NCBI GenBank assembly: GCA_034717695.1
Contig: JAYELS010000005.1
Coordinates: 248,001 to 312,000 of the forward strand
Direction of reading: 5' to 3'
Origin: NAT127 sp034717695
Lineage (GTDB): Bacteria; Pseudomonadota; Gammaproteobacteria; Pseudomonadales; Porticoccaceae
DNA: 64,000 bases
Shown: positions 43,531-52,331 of the stretch, in pieces
Layout: each line of letters begins with the position of its first letter
How positions within the stretch are numbered: position 1 is the first letter of the stretch
Translations under genes and position numbers: made by a program
The notes under the pieces: generated by a model
Told to the model about the DNA's origin: nothing
The model's database searches: none
Seen by the model: the letters and a program-made list of their open reading frames with translations, nothing else

Positions 43531-45970
43531 TCCCGCCACACCGCTACCCATCGACGCCGCGCTGCCCGCCCTCCGCGAGGCCCTGGCCGGCCACAACCGC
43601 TGCCTCCTGGTGGCCCAGCCGGGGGCCGGCAAGACTACCCGCGCGCCCCTTGCCCTGCTCGACGCCACGGCTCCGGAGCGGGGTCGCTGGCTGCTGCTGG
43701 AACCGCGCCGTGTCGCCGCCCGCCTGGCGGCCAGCTACATGGCGGAGCAGCGTGGCGAGGCGGTGGGCCAGACGGTGGGCTATCGGGTGCGGGGCGAGCA
43801 GCGGGTGGGCCCCGGCACCCGCCTGGAGGTGGTCACCCAGGGTATCCTCACCCGGATGCTCCAGGACGACCCGCTGCTGGACGGGGTGGCGGGGATCATC
43901 TTCGACGAATTCCATGAACGCAGCCTGGACGCCGACCTGGGCCTCGCCCTGGCCCTCGATGTCCAGGGCAGTGTGCGGAACGATCTCAAACTGCTGGTGA
44001 TGTCCGCCACCCTCGACGTCAAGGCACTGCTCGCGGTGCTGGGCGAGGGCACCCCGGTGATCGATTGCCCGGGGCGCGGCTTTCCCGTCGCCACCTTCCA
44101 CCGCCCGCCGCCGGCCCGGGAGCCCGACGAGATTCACCGCGCCCGGGTGATCCGCGAAGCCCTGGCCAGCCACGGCGGCGATCTGCTGGTGTTTCTGCCG
44201 GGCCAGGGGGAGATCCGCCGCCTGCAACGCGCCCTGGAGGTGGCCCTGCCCACCGACACCGACATCCACCCCCTCCACGGCCAGCTGACCCTGGCCCAGC
44301 AGCAGGCGGCCCTGCGCCCCGCCGCCGACGGGCGGCGCCGGGTGATCCTGTCCACCGCCATCGCTGAATCCAGCCTCACCGTGCCCGGGGTGCGGGTGGT
44401 GATCGATGCCGGCCTCGAACGGGTGCCGGTGTTCCAGCCCCGCTCCGGCCTGACCCGCCTCGATACCCGGCGGGTGAACCGCGCCAGCGCCGACCAGCGC
44501 CGGGGGCGCGCCGGCCGGGTGGCGGAGGGATTCTGCTACCGGCTGTGGTCGGCGGAGCAACCCCTCGCGGCCCACGGGGAGCCGGAGATTCTCCAGGGCG
44601 ACCTCTCCGGCCTCGCCTTCGAACTGGCCCGCTGGGGGATCGCCGACGCCGCCCGCCTCGACTGGGTGACCCCGCCCCCGGCGGCCGCCCTGGCCAGTGC
44701 CCGGCAATTGCTCATGGCACTTGGCCTGCTGGGGGCCGATAACAGCCTCACCGCCCGGGGCCGCCACTGCGCCCGCTGGCCAACCCACCCGCGCCTCGCG
44801 GTGCTGCTGGAGGAGGCCGCGGCGCGGCGCTGCCTGCCCCTGGCCTGCTGGCTGGTGGCCTGGCTGGAGGAGGGGATCGGCGGCGATCTCGACCTGCTCG
44901 CGGTGCTGGAGCAGCGCCCCCGGCGGGATGGCGGCGGCGACAGCGGGCGCTGGTATCGCACCGCCCGCCAGTGGGCGGCCCGGGCCGGGTGCGACCTCGC
45001 GGTGAGGGAAATGTCCCCCCTCGCGGCGCTGCTCGCCAGCGCCTACCCCGACCGGGTGGCCCAGGGCCAGGGGGCGGGGCGCTTCAAGCTGGTAAGCGGC
45101 GGCCAGGCCCTGGTGCCCGACACCCACGCCCTCGCCCGATCGCCCTGGCTGGTGGCGGCGGAACTGGACGGCCAAAGCAGCGGCGCCCGGGTTTTCCACG
45201 GCGCGGCCATTGCCGCCAGCGACATCGAAGCCCTCTTCCCGGACAGCCGCGCCTGGCGCACCGATATCCGCTGGGACGCCGCCACGGGCCGATTGACAGG
45301 GGAGGAGGTCCGGGGCCTCGGGCCCCTGATACTGGAGCGCCGCCCCCTGGCGCGGCTGCCCCCGGAGGCCGTCCGCGCCGCGCTCCTCGCCGCCCTGCGG
45401 GAGCGGGGCGCGATTTCCTGGTCGGCGGAGGACCGCCAGCTGGTGGGGCGCCTCGCCCTGCTGCGCCGCGTGCTGGGGGAGCCCTGGCCCGAGGTCAGCG
45501 ACGCCCACCTGTTGGCGACCCTCGAGCAATGGCTCGCCCCCTGGCTCGACGGCCTCAGCTGTCTCGACCAGGTGGACCGTCTGCCACTCGGCCGCCACCT
45601 GCTGGGCAGCCTGGACTGGCACCTCCGCCAGCAACTGGAAAGCCTCGCCCCCACCCATCTCCCGGTGCCCAGCGGCTCGCGGATAGCGGTGGACTATAGC
45701 GGCGACGAGCCGGTGCTGGCGGTGAAACTGCAGGAACTGTTCGGCCAGACCCACACCCCCACCCTGGTGGACGGCCGCGTGCCGGTGGTGCTCCACCTGT
45801 TGTCCCCGGCCCGTCGCCCGGTGCAGGTGACCCGGGATCTGGCCAGTTTCTGGGCCAGCACCTACTTCGAGGTGCGCAAGGATCTCAAGGGTCGCTACCC
45901 CCGCCACCCCTGGCCGGACGATCCCCTGCAGGCGCCGGCCACCCGTCACACCAAGGCCCGGGGCCGCTGA
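43523..45970 (+). CDS. hrpB: ATP-dependent helicase HrpB (DEAH-box type)
   Basis: 815 residues if the TTG at 43523 is used, which overlaps the yicC stop by 8 bases; later starts would cut into the conserved N-terminus. Motif I AQPGAGKTTRAP, motif II IIFDEFHERSLDADLG, motif III MSATLD and motif VI QRRGRAGRVAEG are intact, followed by helicase-associated and HrpB C-terminal domains (YFEVRKDLKGRYPRHPWPDDP). It is a superfamily 2 RNA helicase; its physiological target is not established outside a few species. Inserted between yicC and the DUF2254 gene. Confidence 0.94.
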   Translation: MSSPATPLPIDAALPALREALAGHNRCLLVAQPGAGKTTRAPLALLDATAPERGRWLLLEPRRVAARLAASYMAEQRGEAVGQTVGYRVRGEQRVGPGTRLEVVTQGILTRMLQDDPLLDGVAGIIFDEFHERSLDADLGLALALDVQGSVRNDLKLLVMSATLDVKALLAVLGEGTPVIDCPGRGFPVATFHRPPPAREPDEIHRARVIREALASHGGDLLVFLPGQGEIRRLQRALEVALPTDTDIHPLHGQLTLAQQQAALRPAADGRRRVILSTAIAESSLTVPGVRVVIDAGLERVPVFQPRSGLTRLDTRRVNRASADQRRGRAGRVAEGFCYRLWSAEQPLAAHGEPEILQGDLSGLAFELARWGIADAARLDWVTPPPAAALASARQLLMALGLLGADNSLTARGRHCARWPTHPRLAVLLEEAAARRCLPLACWLVAWLEEGIGGDLDLLAVLEQRPRRDGGGDSGRWYRTARQWAARAGCDLAVREMSPLAALLASAYPDRVAQGQGAGRFKLVSGGQALVPDTHALARSPWLVAAELDGQSSGARVFHGAAIAASDIEALFPDSRAWRTDIRWDAATGRLTGEEVRGLGPLILERRPLARLPPEAVRAALLAALRERGAISWSAEDRQLVGRLALLRRVLGEPWPEVSDAHLLATLEQWLAPWLDGLSCLDQVDRLPLGRHLLGSLDWHLRQQLESLAPTHLPVPSGSRIAVDYSGDEPVLAVKLQELFGQTHTPTLVDGRVPVVLHLLSPARRPVQVTRDLASFWASTYFEVRKDLKGRYPRHPWPDDPLQAPATRHTKARGR

Positions 45971-46012
45971 GCCAGAGCGGCCCCCCGGTATCGGCAATGA
46001 CAGTCGGAGAGG

Positions 46013-47305
46013 TCAATTCCCGGAGGTTGTCCCGCGGGTGGCGCCCGCCTCGGGCACCTGGTGAATGCGCCGCAGCAACGCCCGCAACGGCGCCTTTTCC
46101 TCGTCCAGCAGGAGCGTCCGCTCGGCCCGCTCCAGGGCCAGGCCAGCGTGGTGCCGGGCGTTGACGGCAAAGTCCCCGCCACCATTGACCGCCAGGGCCT
46201 CGAGGGCCTTCAACAGGCGAACCTGCACCTCGAACAGGGCTGCACCGTCCCGCTCAATGGGCAGAAAAATATCGTCGAACAGGTCCTTGAGGGGGATCGA
46301 CGGCACCTGCACACGGGGATGACGCGCCTCCTCGGACCGTTCGCCACAGGCCCGCCACAGGCACAGAATGCGCACCGCGCGGCCGATGACATCGATGGCG
46401 GTCCCCGGGTCGTTGACCGCCGGCGACAGGGCCCGGGAGGCGATCTCCGCCAGCACCGCCAGGCCAAAACGTGGATCCTGATCGAAGGAGCGCTCATCAC
46501 CGATGGTGAAGGCGGCGGCAACCCGCTCCCGGGCATCGGCGTCCGCGCCCGCCAATATCCAGGCGAGGGGCCGGGCGGGATGAACGAAGGCGCCGGGGGC
46601 GGCAACCACCCGGATGTCGCTGTCCAGGGCATCGGCGCAGGCCGCCAGGGCGCTCACGTCCAGATGTCGCACGTACCCCACCCGGGCCTGGTGGACGGCG
46701 ACGGCGCCCGCCGGCGGGGGCTCCTCCGGGGCGGGCACCCCGCCCAGGCATGCGTGGCGGGTACGCGCCTCCATGGCGGCGCGAATGGCGTGCTCGACCC
46801 TGTCGGTGGTCTCGCCAACCCGGCCGAGGCGGGTCAGGTGTTCTATCCAGCGCAGGATGGTGATGACGATCAGGGCGATTACCCCCAGGGTCACCAGGAA
46901 CAGCACCAGGCGCCCCCGCTCGCCATAGGAGCCAAGGCTGAGGGCCACGATGGACACCAGCGCAAACAAAAACGAGCCGATGAAGGTGGCCAGGACATTG
47001 CGCGTCGTGGCATCCTCCCGCAACAGCAGCGTGGCGCGCGGACTGACATTGCTGGTGGCCGCGCTGTGGGCCGCCACCATCACGCTGAGGGAAAAGGTGG
47101 TCACCGCCAGCATGCTGGATGCGAGGATATCGAGGATGCGATCAACGCCGTCGACACTCACCGCCAGCGGGAAACTCGCCGGCAGCCAGTTCTCGGCGAC
47201 GACGGCAAGCAGGGCCGCCGCCACGGCCACCACCGCGAACAACGCCGCCCGCATCCACAGGGTGCGATTGAGCTGGGACAACAGCCATTGCCATTTGGAA
47301 GACAT
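46013..47305 (-). CDS. DUF2254 family membrane protein
   Basis: 430 residues. Four membrane segments in the N-terminal 160 residues (TLWMRAALFAVVAVAAALLAVVAENW; ILASSMLAVTTFSLSVMVAAH; FIGSFLFALVSIVALSLGSYG; LFLVTLGVIALIVITILRWIEH) and a soluble C-terminal part with the conserved DQDPRFGLAVLAEIASRALSPAVNDPGTAIDVI. Function unknown; the C-terminal part is predicted cytoplasmic. Convergent with hrpB, divergent from gmk. Confidence 0.9.
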   Translation of the reverse strand: MSSKWQWLLSQLNRTLWMRAALFAVVAVAAALLAVVAENWLPASFPLAVSVDGVDRILDILASSMLAVTTFSLSVMVAAHSAATSNVSPRATLLLREDATTRNVLATFIGSFLFALVSIVALSLGSYGERGRLVLFLVTLGVIALIVITILRWIEHLTRLGRVGETTDRVEHAIRAAMEARTRHACLGGVPAPEEPPPAGAVAVHQARVGYVRHLDVSALAACADALDSDIRVVAAPGAFVHPARPLAWILAGADADARERVAAAFTIGDERSFDQDPRFGLAVLAEIASRALSPAVNDPGTAIDVIGRAVRILCLWRACGERSEEARHPRVQVPSIPLKDLFDDIFLPIERDGAALFEVQVRLLKALEALAVNGGGDFAVNARHHAGLALERAERTLLLDEEKAPLRALLRRIHQVPEAGATRGTTSGN

Positions 47306-47474
47306 CGGTTACTCCCTCCACCGAACGCGCTAAGCATAGTGCACCGAGCGCCAACGGAAACCCATCGCCCACCGCGGTTGCCGGGGACGGACGCGCCTCC
47401 CAGGCCGCCGCGCCCAGAATACCGCCGCCGGCCCCCTGGCTCGCGGGGCTGCCCCCTTGGCGGGCGCGCCGACA

Positions 47475-47504
47475 ATGACGATGCCCGGCGAATGCTCTTA
47501 TAAT
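47475..47504 (+). promoter_or_regulatory. Sigma-70 promoter of the gmk operon
   Basis: A perfect TATAAT at 47499-47504, with ATGACG at 47475-47480 as a moderate -35 (18-base spacer). Predicted start near 47511, about 45 bases before the gmk ATG. Confidence 0.55.
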
Positions 47505-47555
47505 GCCCCGACCCGCGCCAGGCGCGACATGAATCAACCGGGGAACCCTTCCGCC

Positions 47556-48173
47556 ATGACCACCAAGGGCACGCTTTTTACTGTGTCGGCTCCCTCCGGA
47601 GCGGGCAAGACCAGCCTGGTGAAGGCCCTGATCGAGGGCATGGACGCCATCCAGGTTTCCGTTTCCCACACCACCCGGGCGCGGCGCCCCGGGGAAATCG
47701 ACGGGGTGAATTACCACTTCGTGGACGTCGCCACCTTCGAACACATGCTCGCAGAGGGTGCCTTTCTCGAACACGCCCGGGTGTTCGACAATTTTTACGG
47801 CACCTCCCGCGCCTGGGTGGAGGACAGCCTAGACCGGGGCATCGACGTCATCCTCGAAATCGACTGGCAGGGCGCCTCCCAGGTGCACCGCCTGATCCCC
47901 GACACGGTGGGTATCTTCATCCTGCCACCCTCCCGGGAAACCCTGGTGGAACGCTTGAACGGCCGCGGCCAGGACGCCCCCGAGGTCATCGCCCGGCGCC
48001 TTGCGGAAGCCACCCAGGAAATGTCCCACTACCGGGAAGCGGAGTTTCTGGTGATCAACGACCACTTCGCCACCGCCCTCGATGAACTGCGCGCCATCGT
48101 CACCAGCACCCGCCTCGCGCTGCCCAAGCAGCAGCATCGGCACGGGGCGCTGCTCAGGGATTTGTTGTCCTGA
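47556..48173 (+). CDS. gmk: Guanylate kinase
   Basis: 205 residues from the ATG at 47556, giving MTTKGTLFTVSAPSGAGKTSLV as in the family; the ATG nine codons earlier is possible but adds a non-conserved leader. P-loop SAPSGAGKTS, GMP-binding HTTRARRPGEIDGVNYHFV and the YGTSRAWVE region are present. It phosphorylates GMP to GDP. First gene of gmk-rpoZ-spoT-ridA, linking GTP pools and (p)ppGpp metabolism. Confidence 0.98.
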   Translation: MTTKGTLFTVSAPSGAGKTSLVKALIEGMDAIQVSVSHTTRARRPGEIDGVNYHFVDVATFEHMLAEGAFLEHARVFDNFYGTSRAWVEDSLDRGIDVILEIDWQGASQVHRLIPDTVGIFILPPSRETLVERLNGRGQDAPEVIARRLAEATQEMSHYREAEFLVINDHFATALDELRAIVTSTRLALPKQQHRHGALLRDLLS

Positions 48174-48194
48174 AGCGGCGTTTTTTTGTACACT
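48165..48194 (+). promoter_or_regulatory. Possible internal promoter for rpoZ-spoT
   Basis: TTGTCC (48165-48170), an 18-base spacer containing seven T, and TACACT (48189-48194), in the gap between gmk and rpoZ. Confidence 0.4.
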
Positions 48195-48260
48195 GCAACG
48201 TCCCGCGGCACGCCCACCGGCCCCATCGCCGCCACTTTCGTTGAACACAGGTAACCAAAC

Positions 48261-48551
48261 ATGGCTCGCATCACCGTCGAAGATTGTCTCGATCACGTGG
48301 ATAACCGTTTTGAACTGGTCATGGTCAGTTCCAAGCGCGCCCGCCAGCTGGCCACCGGCGGCAAGGAGCCCAAGGTGAAGTGGGAAAACGACAAGCCCAC
48401 CGTGGTCGCCCTGCGGGAAATCGAAGAGGGCCTGATCGACGCCAGCATCCTCGACGAGAAGGACGACACCGACGGCTTCATGGATCTCAAGATGCTGCAA
48501 AACCCCGTGGTTGACCTCTCCGCGACCGATCTCTCCTTCGACGAGTCCTGA
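48261..48551 (+). CDS. rpoZ: RNA polymerase omega subunit
   Basis: 96 residues. MARITVEDCLDHVDNRFELVMVSSKRARQLATGG is the conserved core that clamps the beta-prime C-terminus, with the acidic C-terminal tail. Omega also forms part of one ppGpp site on the polymerase. It lies directly upstream of spoT (17 bases). Confidence 0.98.
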   Translation: MARITVEDCLDHVDNRFELVMVSSKRARQLATGGKEPKVKWENDKPTVVALREIEEGLIDASILDEKDDTDGFMDLKMLQNPVVDLSATDLSFDES

Positions 48552-48568
48552 TCCCGGCGGAGGAAAAC

Positions 48569-50683
48569 TTGCAAGCCATCGCCGCGCTGGAGCACAAGCT
48601 TTCCTCCTACCTTGAACCCTCCCAGGTCAAAAAGGTCGTCCGCGCCTACGAGTTTGCCGACAAGTACCACAAGGGGCAGGAGCGCCGCAGCGGCGACCCC
48701 TACATCACCCACCCCATCGCCGTGGCCCATATCCTCGCGGATATGCACATGGACCACGAGACCCTCATGGCGGCGCTGCTCCACGACGTCATCGAGGACA
48801 CCCCGGCCACCAAGACCCAGCTCTCCTGGCGCTTCGGCCGCACCGTCTCCACCATGGTGGACGCGGTCAGCAAGCTCACCGAGATCGAGTTCTCCTCCAA
48901 GGCGGAGCAACAGGCCGAAAGCTTCCAGAAGATGACCCTGGCGATGGCCAAGGACATCCGCATCGTCCTGGTCAAGCTCGCCGACCGCCTCCACAACATG
49001 CGCACCCTCGGGGTGCTGGCGCCGGAAAAGCGCCGCCGCATCGCCCGCGAAACCCTCGACATCTACGCCCCCCTGGCCCAGCGCCTCGGTCTCAACGACA
49101 TGCGGGTGGAATTCGAGGATCTCGGCTTCGCCGCCCTCCACCCCCTGCGCCACCGGCGGCTGCGGGAGGCCATCCGCGCCACCCGGGGCAACCGCAAGGA
49201 AATCGTCGCCGAGATCAAGACCACCATCGAGATGCGCCTCGAGGTGGAGGACATCAGGGGCACCGTCACCGGGCGCGAAAAGCACCTGTGGAGCATCTAC
49301 CAGAAGATGAAGGGCAAGAAGAAGTCCTTCAAGGACATCATGGATGTCTACGCCTTCCGCATCGTGGTGGAGACCGTCGACGAGTGCTACCGGGTGCTGG
49401 GGGTGATCCACAACCTCTACAAGCCGGTGCCGGGGGAATTCAAGGACTACATCGCCATCCCCAAAGCCAACGGCTATCAGTCCCTGCACACCGTGCTGGT
49501 GGGCATGCACGGGGTGCCCATCGAGGTGCAGATCCGCACCGAGGACATGGACGCCATGGCCAACTACGGCATCGCCGCCCACTGGCTGTACAAGTCCGGC
49601 ACCGAGGACGAGGCCAACCACGCCCGCGCCAACCGCTGGGTGAAGGGCCTGCTCGACCTGCAGCGCCAGGCGGGCAATTCCCTGGAATTCATCGAGCACG
49701 TCAAGGCGGACCTGTTCCCGGACGAGGTCTACGTGTTCACCCCCAAGGGCCAGATCATCGAGCTGCCCTCCGGCGCCACCGCCGTGGACTTCGCCTACGC
49801 GGTGCACACCCAGGTGGGCAACAGCTGCGTGGCCTGCCAGATCAACGGCCACCTGGCGCCCCTGTCCCAGACGCTGCAGAGCGGCGACAAGGTGAAGATC
49901 GTCACCACCAAGAGCGCCCAGCCCAACCCCGCCTGGCTCAACTTCGTGACCACCGCCAAGGCCCGCAGCGCCATCCGCCACTTCCTCAAGAACCAGCAGC
50001 ACGACGAGTCCGTCGATCTCGGCAAGCGCCTGCTGGATCGCGCCCTGCAGAGCTTCGGCTCCAGCTACAAGGAAATCCGCAAGTCCCAGATCAAGAAGCT
50101 GCTCAAGGAAACCGGCGCGCCCACCTTCGAGACCATCCTCCAGCAGATAGGCCTCGGCAGCCGGGTGGCCTACGCGGTGGCCAACCTGCTGGTGCCGGAA
50201 GCCAAGCGCAAGCCCGCCGACAATCCCAAGAGCGTCAATTCCCCGGTGATGATCGATTCCGCCGAGGGCCTGCTGCTCAGTTATGCCCGTTGCTGCCACC
50301 CCATCCCCGGGGACATGATCATGGGCCACATCAGCCCCGGCCGCGGCCTGGTGGTGCACCTCGAAACCTGCAAGAACCTCAACGACATCCGCCTCAATCC
50401 CGAGAAGTGCATCCCCCTCAACTGGTCGCCGGCGGTGGACGGTGAGTTCCCCACAGACATCCGGGTGGAAGTGGCGGCGGAGCGGGGCATCATCGCCATC
50501 CTCGCCTCCCGGGTGACCGAGCAGAACGCCACCATCGAGCAGATCCGCGTCAACGAGCGGGATGCCCACACCAACATCGTCACCCTCACCCTCAAGGTGA
50601 AGAACCGCCTCCACCTCGCCAACATCATGCGCCGTATCCGCACCCTGAAGTCGGTGCAGAAAGTCGCCCGTATCAAGAACTGA
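48569..50683 (+). CDS. spoT: Bifunctional (p)ppGpp synthase/hydrolase SpoT
   Basis: 704 residues with a TTG start, supported by a strong CGGAGGA Shine-Dalgarno 5 bases upstream. HD hydrolase domain: HPIAVAHILADMHMDHETLMAALLHDVIEDT (HD and ED metal residues kept). Synthetase domain: KSFKDIMDVYAFRIVVE and GEFKDYIAIPKANGYQSLHT. TGS domain: VYVFTPKGQIIELPSGATAVDFAYAVHT. C-terminal ACT domain. It balances alarmone levels on carbon, lipid or iron starvation. The HD site looks competent, unlike RelA. Confidence 0.98.
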   Translation: MQAIAALEHKLSSYLEPSQVKKVVRAYEFADKYHKGQERRSGDPYITHPIAVAHILADMHMDHETLMAALLHDVIEDTPATKTQLSWRFGRTVSTMVDAVSKLTEIEFSSKAEQQAESFQKMTLAMAKDIRIVLVKLADRLHNMRTLGVLAPEKRRRIARETLDIYAPLAQRLGLNDMRVEFEDLGFAALHPLRHRRLREAIRATRGNRKEIVAEIKTTIEMRLEVEDIRGTVTGREKHLWSIYQKMKGKKKSFKDIMDVYAFRIVVETVDECYRVLGVIHNLYKPVPGEFKDYIAIPKANGYQSLHTVLVGMHGVPIEVQIRTEDMDAMANYGIAAHWLYKSGTEDEANHARANRWVKGLLDLQRQAGNSLEFIEHVKADLFPDEVYVFTPKGQIIELPSGATAVDFAYAVHTQVGNSCVACQINGHLAPLSQTLQSGDKVKIVTTKSAQPNPAWLNFVTTAKARSAIRHFLKNQQHDESVDLGKRLLDRALQSFGSSYKEIRKSQIKKLLKETGAPTFETILQQIGLGSRVAYAVANLLVPEAKRKPADNPKSVNSPVMIDSAEGLLLSYARCCHPIPGDMIMGHISPGRGLVVHLETCKNLNDIRLNPEKCIPLNWSPAVDGEFPTDIRVEVAAERGIIAILASRVTEQNATIEQIRVNERDAHTNIVTLTLKVKNRLHLANIMRRIRTLKSVQKVARIKN

Positions 50684-50700
50684 CCCCACCGGCCATCCCC

Positions 50701-51084
50701 ATGACCAACAAAGCCGTGATCCACACCGACAACGCCCCCGCCGCCATCGGCACCTACTCCCAGGCCATCAAGGTGGGCAATACCGTCTACCTGTCGGGGC
50801 AGATTCCCCTCGACCCGATCGCCATGACCCTGGTGGAGGGGGGGATCGAGGCCCAGGTGGAGCAGGTGTTCCGCAACCTGGCCGCGGTGTGCGAGGCGGC
50901 GGGGGGCCGCCTCGGGGACATGGTCAAGCTGAATATTTTCCTCACCGACCTCGGCCACTTCGCCACGGTCAACGAGATCATGGCCCGCCACTTCAGCCAG
51001 CCCTACCCGGCCCGCGCCGCCATCGGCGTCAGCGCCCTGCCCCGGGGCGCCATGGTGGAGATGGACGGGGTGATGGTGATCTGA
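50701..51084 (+). CDS. ridA: Reactive enamine/imine deaminase RidA
   Basis: 127 residues, standard Rid length. IGTYSQAIKVGNTVYLSGQIPLDP, VKLNIFLTDLGHFATVNEIM and PARAAIGVSALPRGAMVEMDG are canonical; the substrate arginine in PARAAIGV is kept, so it should deaminate 2-aminoacrylate. Last gene of gmk-rpoZ-spoT-ridA, as in Pseudomonas. Confidence 0.96.
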   Translation: MTNKAVIHTDNAPAAIGTYSQAIKVGNTVYLSGQIPLDPIAMTLVEGGIEAQVEQVFRNLAAVCEAAGGRLGDMVKLNIFLTDLGHFATVNEIMARHFSQPYPARAAIGVSALPRGAMVEMDGVMVI

Positions 51085-51124
51085 AGGCATTTTCCACCCA
51101 CCCTCCGAAACCTTGCGGCCCTGA

Positions 51125-51133
51125 TGCTAGAAT
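51125..51133 (+). promoter_or_regulatory. Extended -10-like element before the retropepsin-like pair
   Basis: TGCTAGAAT fits an extended -10, 34 bases upstream of the ATG at 51168. No convincing -35. Confidence 0.35.
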
Positions 51134-51167
51134 GCCGCCCGTTTTGCCCCGTGAGAGCCTCCAGACC

Positions 51168-51710
51168 ATGACGACGTTGTTGCGCGCCACCCTGCTGCCC
51201 CTGCTGCTCGCCCTCTCGGCCCCCGCCCTCGCCAAGGCCAAGGGGGAGGAGCCCCGGGTGTTCGGCTGGCTCGAAAAAGCCATCGTCATGCCGGTGGGGG
51301 CAACGGTGAAGATGAAACTCGATTCCGGTGCCAAGACCTCGTCCATGGACGCCCGGAACATCACCCCCTTCAAGCGCAACGGCAAGCGCTGGGTGCGCTT
51401 CGTGCTCCACCTGGAGGACAAGGTCACCGGCAAGGACGTGTACCGGGAGCTGGAGCTGCCCGTCAAACGCTATGTGCGCCTCAGGGGCGCGGGGGGCGAG
51501 GACCGCCGCCCGGTGGTGGTGATGCCGATCTGCATCGGCGATCGCATCTACCGGGAGGAGTTCACCCTCCGCAACCGGGACAACATGCTCTACCCGGTGT
51601 TGATCGGCCGCACCACCCTCCAGCACATGGGGCTGCTGGACGTGACCCGCACCTACCTCAACGACCCCACCTGCCCGGTGCCCGAGCTGCGCCCCTCCGG
51701 CAAGCGCTGA
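51168..51710 (+). CDS. Exported retropepsin-like (ATP-dependent zinc protease family) protein, copy A
   Basis: 180 residues from the ATG at 51168. Signal peptide LLPLLLALSAPALAKA (cleavage near residue 22). The mature part is one domain of the family labelled putative ATP-dependent zinc protease (PF05618-like): FGWLEKAIVMPVGATVKMKLDSGAKTSSMDARNI. The DSGA motif with flanking hydrophobics is that of single-domain retropepsin-like aspartic peptidases, and PVLIGRTTLQHMGLLDV corresponds to the second conserved hydrophobic-glycine block. No zinc or ATP motif is visible despite the family name. Tandem with a clear paralogue 48 bases downstream. Confidence 0.8.
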   Translation: MTTLLRATLLPLLLALSAPALAKAKGEEPRVFGWLEKAIVMPVGATVKMKLDSGAKTSSMDARNITPFKRNGKRWVRFVLHLEDKVTGKDVYRELELPVKRYVRLRGAGGEDRRPVVVMPICIGDRIYREEFTLRNRDNMLYPVLIGRTTLQHMGLLDVTRTYLNDPTCPVPELRPSGKR

Positions 51711-51758
51711 CGCCGGCAATCCACCAAGGCCACCCTCCAACATGCCGAGAACGACGCC

Positions 51759-52331
51759 ATGAACCGCCCCGCCGCCCTTCTGGTTGCCACCGCGCTGGCC
51801 ACCAACGCCCTCGCCAACAGCCCCAACCGGGCCGCGGAGGGGGAGCGGGTCTACGGCTGGCTGGAAAAGGCGGTGGTACTGCCGGTGGGGGCCACCGTGG
51901 ACATCAAGCTGGATTCCGGCGCCTGGACCTCCTCCATGGACGCCAAGGACATCGAGACCTTTCGCAAGGATGGCAGGCAGTGGGTGCGCTTCGACCTGCG
52001 CCTGGAGGACCACGTGACCGGCGAGGTGCGCCATCGGGAAATGCGCCTGCCCCTCGAGCGCATCACCCGGGTGCGGGGCGCCGGCGGCGAGGACCTGCGC
52101 CCGGTGGTGACCCTGCCGGTATGCATCGGCGACCGGGTGTTCCACGAGCAGTTCACCCTCCGCGACCGGGAGAACATGACCTACCCGGTGCTGCTCGGCC
52201 GCCGCACCATGAAGGAACTGGGCCTGCTCGACGTCACCGCCACCTACCTCAACAAGCCGGCCTGCCCCCTGGCGCGCCTCGACAAGAGCACCGGCGGGAA
52301 AGGCGACAAGCCGGCCGGGAAGGGCGGCTAG
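51759..52331 (+). CDS. Exported retropepsin-like (ATP-dependent zinc protease family) protein, copy B
   Basis: 190 residues. Signal peptide ALLVATALATNALA, then a domain closely parallel to copy A: YGWLEKAVVLPVGATVDIKLDSGAWTSSMDAKDI, RGAGGEDLRPVVTLPVCIGDRVF, YPVLLGRRTMKELGLLDVTATYLNKPACP. The residue after DSGA is Trp here and Lys in copy A. It ends in a lysine/glycine-rich tail (GGKGDKPAGKGG) lacking in copy A. The two genes are an evident tandem duplication, codirectional, probably one transcript. Confidence 0.8.
   Translation: MNRPAALLVATALATNALANSPNRAAEGERVYGWLEKAVVLPVGATVDIKLDSGAWTSSMDAKDIETFRKDGRQWVRFDLRLEDHVTGEVRHREMRLPLERITRVRGAGGEDLRPVVTLPVCIGDRVFHEQFTLRDRENMTYPVLLGRRTMKELGLLDVTATYLNKPACPLARLDKSTGGKGDKPAGKGG

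Noticed and set aside
48293..50689. 798-codon open frame on the minus strand opposite rpoZ-spoT
   Set aside because: Shadow frame across two well-identified genes; the length reflects GC-skewed codon use only.
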